This document shows, piece by piece, positions 20,192 to 24,162 of a stretch of DNA of 24,162 bases. The DNA is from a virus. The position numbers were made by a program, and so were the translations under genes. How positions within the stretch are numbered: position 1 is the stretch's first letter; the number at the start of each line of letters is the position of its first letter. The notes below the pieces were generated by a model. That model was given only the letters and a program-made list of their open reading frames with translations, was not told where the DNA came from and ran no database searches. The stretch is taken from IMG/VR virus record IMGVR_UViG_3300047317_000131, positions 1 to 24,162 of that record; one strand, given 5' to 3'.

Positions 20192-21523
20192 TTAAAGGTA
20201 TTGCCCGCCAGTCGAGACGGCACCAGCAATGGAGCCGGGGAATTGATTTGGTCCGGTGCCAGCCGTCGCGAGAACGCCGTTGCCGCTGACAATGTATCTT
20301 TGCCCGGTCACGAACCCGCCACCGCTGATGCCGTTCTCGTAGAAGAAGTTCGCTGAAGCGCCAACACCAACCGCGATGAATGCGTAGGCAAAATTCACCG
20401 CGCCCAGAACATTCAGCGCCGCGCCCTGCGGAGAAAGCTGTGCGCGCGACATCGTGCCGCTATAGCCAATCCACATATGCGCCTGAGCGTTTCCTCCGGT
20501 CTCGATGACAATTGGCGGTGTCGTGCCACCGGGAATTTCCATGTAACCGCCGTACTCGCAACTCATGTGAAACCGCTTGCATGGCCCGAAGCGATTGTTG
20601 TGGACGCGCATGAAGCCGCCGTTGAGCGCGATGCAATCAAGTCCGTTGCCGGTGGTGGTGACGCGGAAGCCTTCAATGTCGTAGTTTCCGCCGAATTGCA
20701 CGAACGGACAGCCGCCAAGCATGTTGGCATCGACCGCCACGTTCTGCGGAGCGCCGACGTTGCCCTTGAAGAATACCGTGCCTGATCCGTTCAACAAGTT
20801 CAGCGCCACGCGCTCGTTGTAGATGCCGTCAGCAACATAGACGTACTGATTGTTTCCGTTCTGATTGTACTTGACGACCTCCAGCGCCGCGCGGCTGATG
20901 GTCTTGAACGGACCAACCGTCGTGGTCTGCACTGTCGCTGACGTGCCGTCGAAGTTTGTATCGTGACCTGTCGCTGCGTTGACGTACCAGTTGGCAGTCT
21001 TTTGCAACGTCGCTGGCTGACCGACGACGCGGTTGGACCCGGCGATGATCTGCCAATATTGTCCGTCGAAAAACATCAGCAGCCACGCGCTGGCGTGAAC
21101 GTCGCCCAGTCCAACAGGCATCAAATCGGGAAACACCACGGGGACGAACGATGCCCCGTTGACGGAAAACATCGCGCCTTCAACCAGACTGTCGAAGTTT
21201 GCCTTGAACCAGAACGTTGCCCCAGTGGGCGGCGGCATCGACGGCAGGCTCGGCACCGTCGCGCTCCATTGCGAGGCCGTGCCGTTGTTCACAGCCGCCT
21301 TGAACACGTTGAAGACATCGATGCGCTTCATCGCCTTCATCAACTGCGTGAGGTCGCCGTTGTCTGGCGTGAGGCCGCTATCGGTGATCAGCTTGACGAT
21401 TTCCCGCTGCGGAAATTCAATCGAAGCAGCGGGCGGGATGGACCCCATCGTGCCGGTAGCAGGGTTGCCGTTGATGTAGGGCGCTTCTGGATCAGAAATG
21501 CCGTAGGGTTGGTTATATTTCAT
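20192..21523 (-). CDS. Tail fibre/tailspike, predicted right-handed beta-helix
   Basis: This 443-aa protein starts with a fibre-type N-terminus (MKYNQPYGISDPEAPYINGNPATGTMGSIPPAASIEFPQREIVKLITDSGL) that would attach it to the baseplate. From about residue 180 it turns into repeated short strands (WYVNAATGHDTNFDGTS, TISRAALEVV, YVYVADGIYNERVAL, VFFKGN, FEGFRVTTTGNG, VHNNRFGPC). These are the pattern of a right-handed parallel beta-helix, as in pectate-lyase-like phage tailspikes that bind or cleave surface polysaccharide. No catalytic pair can be assigned. The start has AAGGA 5 bases before ATG. It is one of three receptor-binding candidates in a row. Confidence 0.82.
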   Translation of the reverse strand: MKYNQPYGISDPEAPYINGNPATGTMGSIPPAASIEFPQREIVKLITDSGLTPDNGDLTQLMKAMKRIDVFNVFKAAVNNGTASQWSATVPSLPSMPPPTGATFWFKANFDSLVEGAMFSVNGASFVPVVFPDLMPVGLGDVHASAWLLMFFDGQYWQIIAGSNRVVGQPATLQKTANWYVNAATGHDTNFDGTSATVQTTTVGPFKTISRAALEVVKYNQNGNNQYVYVADGIYNERVALNLLNGSGTVFFKGNVGAPQNVAVDANMLGGCPFVQFGGNYDIEGFRVTTTGNGLDCIALNGGFMRVHNNRFGPCKRFHMSCEYGGYMEIPGGTTPPIVIETGGNAQAHMWIGYSGTMSRAQLSPQGAALNVLGAVNFAYAFIAVGVGASANFFYENGISGGGFVTGQRYIVSGNGVLATAGTGPNQFPGSIAGAVSTGGQYL

Positions 21524-21535
21524 TGGTCCTTCCTC

Positions 21536-22306
21536 TCAGGGTGTTCCTGCCATGTCGCCGCCGGTCTGAAGACCGGAGTAGTCGTAGATGATTTCGGTGT
21601 GCGCTGGCTTCCAGCGATCAAGCAAGCACTCCAAGTCCTCTGCAATGCCAATGATAAGATGCGGATCAACGCCTGTCTGACCTGACGACGCGCGAAACCA
21701 CGTCAGCTTCGCGCTCTCGACATGCACCGTCCAATAGAAGCGGTTTCCCGGCGGTCCCAGACCGTACTGCGGCCACGCCGACAGTTCGCCGTTGTCCACT
21801 GGATGACCGCTTGGGTCCAGTATCGGCCTGCCCCACTCATCAACCATCGGATCAGGCGGGGTGACGCCGTAGACCCGGCTATCGCCGCAACGGTCGATGC
21901 CGCAAACGAACACGCGATATTCGGTGATCGTGATGTCGTAACCAATCATCGCTGCGATCTGGACGAAGAACTCGCGCGACTGCGCACCCATCAGCGTCAT
22001 GCGCATCACCAGCGCAAGCTGCCGCTCATAGATTGACTGCGGTGCCGTGTAGCAAGGATCGGGCAATCCCCAATTGCGTTCCCAATCCGGCAGCAACTCG
22101 ATGGTCAGGCGCGGGTCGCTTTCAAACTCCAACAGCTTCGATGCGCGGACTTCGAAGTCGCCCCAGATGCGCGTCAGCCCCTTGATGACGCGCGTCAGCG
22201 CGCTCTCCTCATCGCGCGGCCAAGCCGGTCCCTGCGGGATCAGCGCCTGCAATGCGACGGCATAATCCTCGCCCGCCCGCGTAACGTGTTTATCTGGTTC
22301 AGGCAT
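21536..22306 (-). CDS. Baseplate/tail protein, Mu gp48-like (YmfQ/DUF2313)
   Basis: The product is 256 aa from the ATG at 22306, which overlaps the gp47-like stop by 8 bases; a TTG at 22321 would add five residues. The N-terminal helical part (ALQALIPQGPAWPRDEESALTRVIKGLTRIWGDFEVRASKLLEFESDPRLTIELLPDWERNWGLPD) is the hallmark of DUF2313/YmfQ proteins: LLP-G-A-W near the start, then E-x-D-P-x-T, ELLPDWE. The rest includes Q-R-x-A-L-V and a beta C-terminal half. In Mu, gp48 is a tail-wedge component next to gp47. Gene order here (46, 47, 48, fibres) is the same. Confidence 0.87.
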   Translation of the reverse strand: MPEPDKHVTRAGEDYAVALQALIPQGPAWPRDEESALTRVIKGLTRIWGDFEVRASKLLEFESDPRLTIELLPDWERNWGLPDPCYTAPQSIYERQLALVMRMTLMGAQSREFFVQIAAMIGYDITITEYRVFVCGIDRCGDSRVYGVTPPDPMVDEWGRPILDPSGHPVDNGELSAWPQYGLGPPGNRFYWTVHVESAKLTWFRASSGQTGVDPHLIIGIAEDLECLLDRWKPAHTEIIYDYSGLQTGGDMAGTP

Positions 22307-23372
22307 AAAGTACTGTCCCAAGGCACGGCATGTAACCCGGCGCGGGCATCTCGGTGGTTTCGTAATCCAGTTCGTGCGTCTCCTCGCCGACCGCCTGACT
22401 GATCGCCTCGTCTACCCATGAGCGATACCAAGTCTGCCCCGGCTTCGAACGCCTGAACTCCAAGTCCTTGATCGATTGCTCGATGCGCGCACGCACGGTC
22501 GGATCATCGACTGTGAGGTTGCGGATGGTGATGTCGTAGAAGAACATGATCGGTGCCACGGTGAAGCAATCCATTACGGTGACTGGTCGCTTCTGATTGA
22601 TGTGCGCGCCGACCACTGCGATGTCCTCCTCCTGCGGCAGTCCGTAATTGTCTGGGTAGAGGTCATCCATCAGGAAGCGCACCGTGATGGTCCCCGGTCC
22701 CTGCTCTGACCCAGCCCACGCGCGCGTCACTCCCGGTACTTGCATTGCCCAGATGACGTAGTCCGCTTGTGAGCCGCCCATCGGCGGGTTTTGAATGCGG
22801 AAAAGGATGCGCTCGCGAAGCTGGTCGTCCGTCTCCTGATCGACGCCGCCACTCATGTCTCCGAACAGCGTTGCCAGATCAAGGCCAGCGACCGGCTGAA
22901 CCGGCGCGATCACTGTGCCGTCAGGCAGATTGCCGATGGTGCCTGCGGTCAGCGCCACCGCCTGACCCCGCCCAAGACCGTCAGCGCCGATCATCGCCTC
23001 GGTGACGGTCTGGTACTGCACCCCGTTGGCTCCGGTCAGCAGCGCGCCGACAGGAATGACCACGCCCGATGTTCCTTCGTACTGGATGTCACCGCTGGCG
23101 TAGGTCGCAACCTTGCGTCCCTTGGAGCCATCCGCGTTGACCAGCCAGATCACTCCGTGCCGGTCCAGCCATTCAGTTTCTGCCGTGTCGGGCATCAACT
23201 GCTTTGCGAGCCAGTCGAGGTAAAGCATCGTGAGATGCGCCAGCCCCGACATGCTGTCGCTCATGATGCGCAGCACGCTGTTGGGGATCATGGCCTTCGC
23301 GCCAAGCTGCGACAGCACATAGTCCCGCGTCAGCTTGCGCGTCTCCTTCAGCGTCGGCGTTGTCCAAGGCAT
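22299..23372 (-). CDS. Baseplate J/gp47-like wedge protein
   Basis: This 357-aa protein fits the baseplate J family (P2 gpJ, Mu gp47). The N-terminus has LKETRKLTRDYVLSQLG and a helical stretch ending DWLAKQLMPDTAETEWLDRHG. The central WLVNADGSKGRKVATYASGDIQYEGTSGVVIPVGALLTG is the conserved 'G-x-x-I-P-x-G' part. DQETDDQLRERIL and GVTRAWA are further landmarks, and the C-terminal half is beta-rich. It forms the wedge of the baseplate and connects it to fibres. It overlaps the gp46-like stop by one base (TGATG), so translation is coupled. Confidence 0.9.
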   Translation of the reverse strand: MPWTTPTLKETRKLTRDYVLSQLGAKAMIPNSVLRIMSDSMSGLAHLTMLYLDWLAKQLMPDTAETEWLDRHGVIWLVNADGSKGRKVATYASGDIQYEGTSGVVIPVGALLTGANGVQYQTVTEAMIGADGLGRGQAVALTAGTIGNLPDGTVIAPVQPVAGLDLATLFGDMSGGVDQETDDQLRERILFRIQNPPMGGSQADYVIWAMQVPGVTRAWAGSEQGPGTITVRFLMDDLYPDNYGLPQEEDIAVVGAHINQKRPVTVMDCFTVAPIMFFYDITIRNLTVDDPTVRARIEQSIKDLEFRRSKPGQTWYRSWVDEAISQAVGEETHELDYETTEMPAPGYMPCLGTVLYA

Positions 23373-23878
23373 CAGCCCGCTCCCAATTCCTGCCAGAGAT
23401 CCGCGTACCGCATTTCGATAGCCGGGTCCGGTCCACGATAGATTGTTACCGCGACGTCGATGCGGTCGATGTCAACTCGATCCGCCACAACGTCGATGCG
23501 TGACGCAATGCGATGCTCCATGAATGGGCGCATGGCATCGCGTGTCCATCCATCCGCTCGCGACAGCGTTGAGCCGCCGCTGGCTCCAAGCCCGGTGATC
23601 TTGGCGCGCCTCAACAACCAAAGCAGACAGCCGACCGGCCAGCCTTCCCATAGCTCCTGTGCGTCGGTGTCGCCCCACCAACCGCCACGGTCAGTCGCAT
23701 CGGGATCGGGCAACTCTTCGTCAGGCGGCGCGAGCGAGTTGGTGCCCAGCGCGACGATCACCGCCGACTGCAAATCAAATCCGTCCTCGATCAGGTTCAT
23801 GTCGTTCATGAGCCAGTCGAGTTGGACCGCGTAGGCGGGGAAGTCGAGTTGCTGGAGAAATCGGATATCGCCTCTCAT
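23372..23878 (-). CDS. Phage GP46-like tail protein
   Basis: The 168-aa product has the GP46 pattern: DIRFLQQLDFPAYAVQLDWLMND, then LQSAVIVALGTN, then DRGGWWGDTDAQELWEGWPVGCLLWLLRRAKIT (RGGWWGD followed by G-x-LWLL-x-R-x-K is the hallmark), then a helical and a final strand part. In Mu, gp46 is part of the baseplate wedge, encoded between gp45 and gp47. The same order is found here. It overlaps the downstream-reading gp45-like gene by ATGA and gp47-like by one base. Confidence 0.9.
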   Translation of the reverse strand: MRGDIRFLQQLDFPAYAVQLDWLMNDMNLIEDGFDLQSAVIVALGTNSLAPPDEELPDPDATDRGGWWGDTDAQELWEGWPVGCLLWLLRRAKITGLGASGGSTLSRADGWTRDAMRPFMEHRIASRIDVVADRVDIDRIDVAVTIYRGPDPAIEMRYADLWQELGAG

Positions 23879-24162
23879 GTCAGCCTCGCTTCCAAAGCCG
23901 CAACTCTTTCCTTCAGCGCTGCGATTTCTGCATCGCGCGCTTCGAACGGCTGACCGTCCATCGAGGTCGGCGGTCCCGGCTTCGGTGCCTTGACCAGCAC
24001 AGCACCAGCACCGCTCTTCTCCGTGGTCATGCCCGAACCGCCGTTGACACCGTAGACTGGATGGTCCGCATCCTCGCTGCCAAGCCTGACCTCACCGATG
24101 AACACCCACTTGCCGCCCTCGTAGTAGCCGACGACCTTGCCGCCACTGCTAAACTCGATGCG
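23875..24162 (-). CDS. Baseplate/spike protein, Mu gp45-like, C-terminal part (partial)
   Basis: This gene enters from the right edge; at least 95 codons are open up to the last base, so the GTG at 24105 is not a true start. The visible part has IEFSSGGKVVGYYEGGKWVF, VRLGSEDADHPVYGVN, a Gly/Ser/Ala/Pro-rich stretch and a short final helix (EARDAEIAALKERVAALEARLT) that is a likely trimerising coiled coil. Beta-strand repeats with LGSEDA..PV are typical of gp45/gpV-type spike proteins, whose C-termini form trimeric needles. Its place before gp46 and gp47 supports this. Only the C-terminus is seen. Confidence 0.72.
   Translation of the reverse strand, partial: RIEFSSGGKVVGYYEGGKWVFIGEVRLGSEDADHPVYGVNGGSGMTTEKSGAGAVLVKAPKPGPPTSMDGQPFEARDAEIAALKERVAALEARLT

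Noticed and set aside
20963-21685. Rightward 240-aa frame opposite the beta-helix fibre and gp48-like genes
   Set aside because: It spans two well-supported leftward genes and their junction, with no domain or ribosome site.

Overview
The window is a stretch of a tailed-phage (or prophage) genome, roughly 60% GC by eye, from an alphaproteobacterial host. Three things point to that host: a GcrA-family cell-cycle regulator (a family known only from Alphaproteobacteria), a PEPxxWA-CTERM surface protein of the kind common in sphingomonads and some Rhizobiales, and the style of the small phage genes. The Mu-type baseplate genes (gp45-gp48 equivalents) at the right end imply a contractile-tailed (myovirus-like) particle. 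No integrase, terminase, capsid or clear replication protein lies inside the window, so lifestyle cannot be settled.

Layout. (1) 1-581: the first codons of a leftward gene, then a 534-base gap with several hairpins. (2) 582-6168, leftward: an operon-like run of DNA-processing and regulatory genes. It holds an unknown 354-aa protein, an HNH nuclease, a RuvC-like resolvase, a PEPxxWA-CTERM exported protein, several small unknowns, a coiled-coil protein loosely like GapR, a GcrA-like regulator and a Cro/YdaS-like repressor. (3) 6169-6326: divergent control region. (4) 6327-13318, rightward: early genes. They are a ParB-like-fold candidate, an unknown 423-aa protein, a RecE-like nuclease, an XRE regulator, a RecT annealase, a small gene overprinted by the recT tail, an HNH/DUF968-like nuclease and a train of small tightly overlapping genes. 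(5) 13385-15039, leftward: lysis cassette with a 56-aa two-TM holin-like protein, an endolysin with an RlpA-like barrel plus Amidase_3, and an i-spanin-like protein. (6) 15120-24162, leftward: tail fibres (two with paralogous C-termini, one with collagen repeats, one predicted beta-helix), fibre accessory proteins, and gp48, gp47, gp46 and the C-terminus of a gp45-like baseplate protein. Most neighbours overlap by ATGA or TGATG, so translation is probably coupled.

The most striking signal is compositional. By eye I find only one GANTC (the CcrM/GcrA site) in 24 kb, where about 80-90 are expected. Every Asp/Glu-Ser pair I checked uses AGC or AGT for Ser, which avoids the site. The single remaining GANTC lies in the noncoding gap at 528-532. 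With a phage-encoded GcrA-like protein present, this suggests a genome purged of the host's cell-cycle methylation signal while carrying its own reader of it. Other notable points are the exported PEP-CTERM protein inside a nuclease operon, a 15-base motif repeated only in three control regions, and overlapping reading frames at the recT 3' end.
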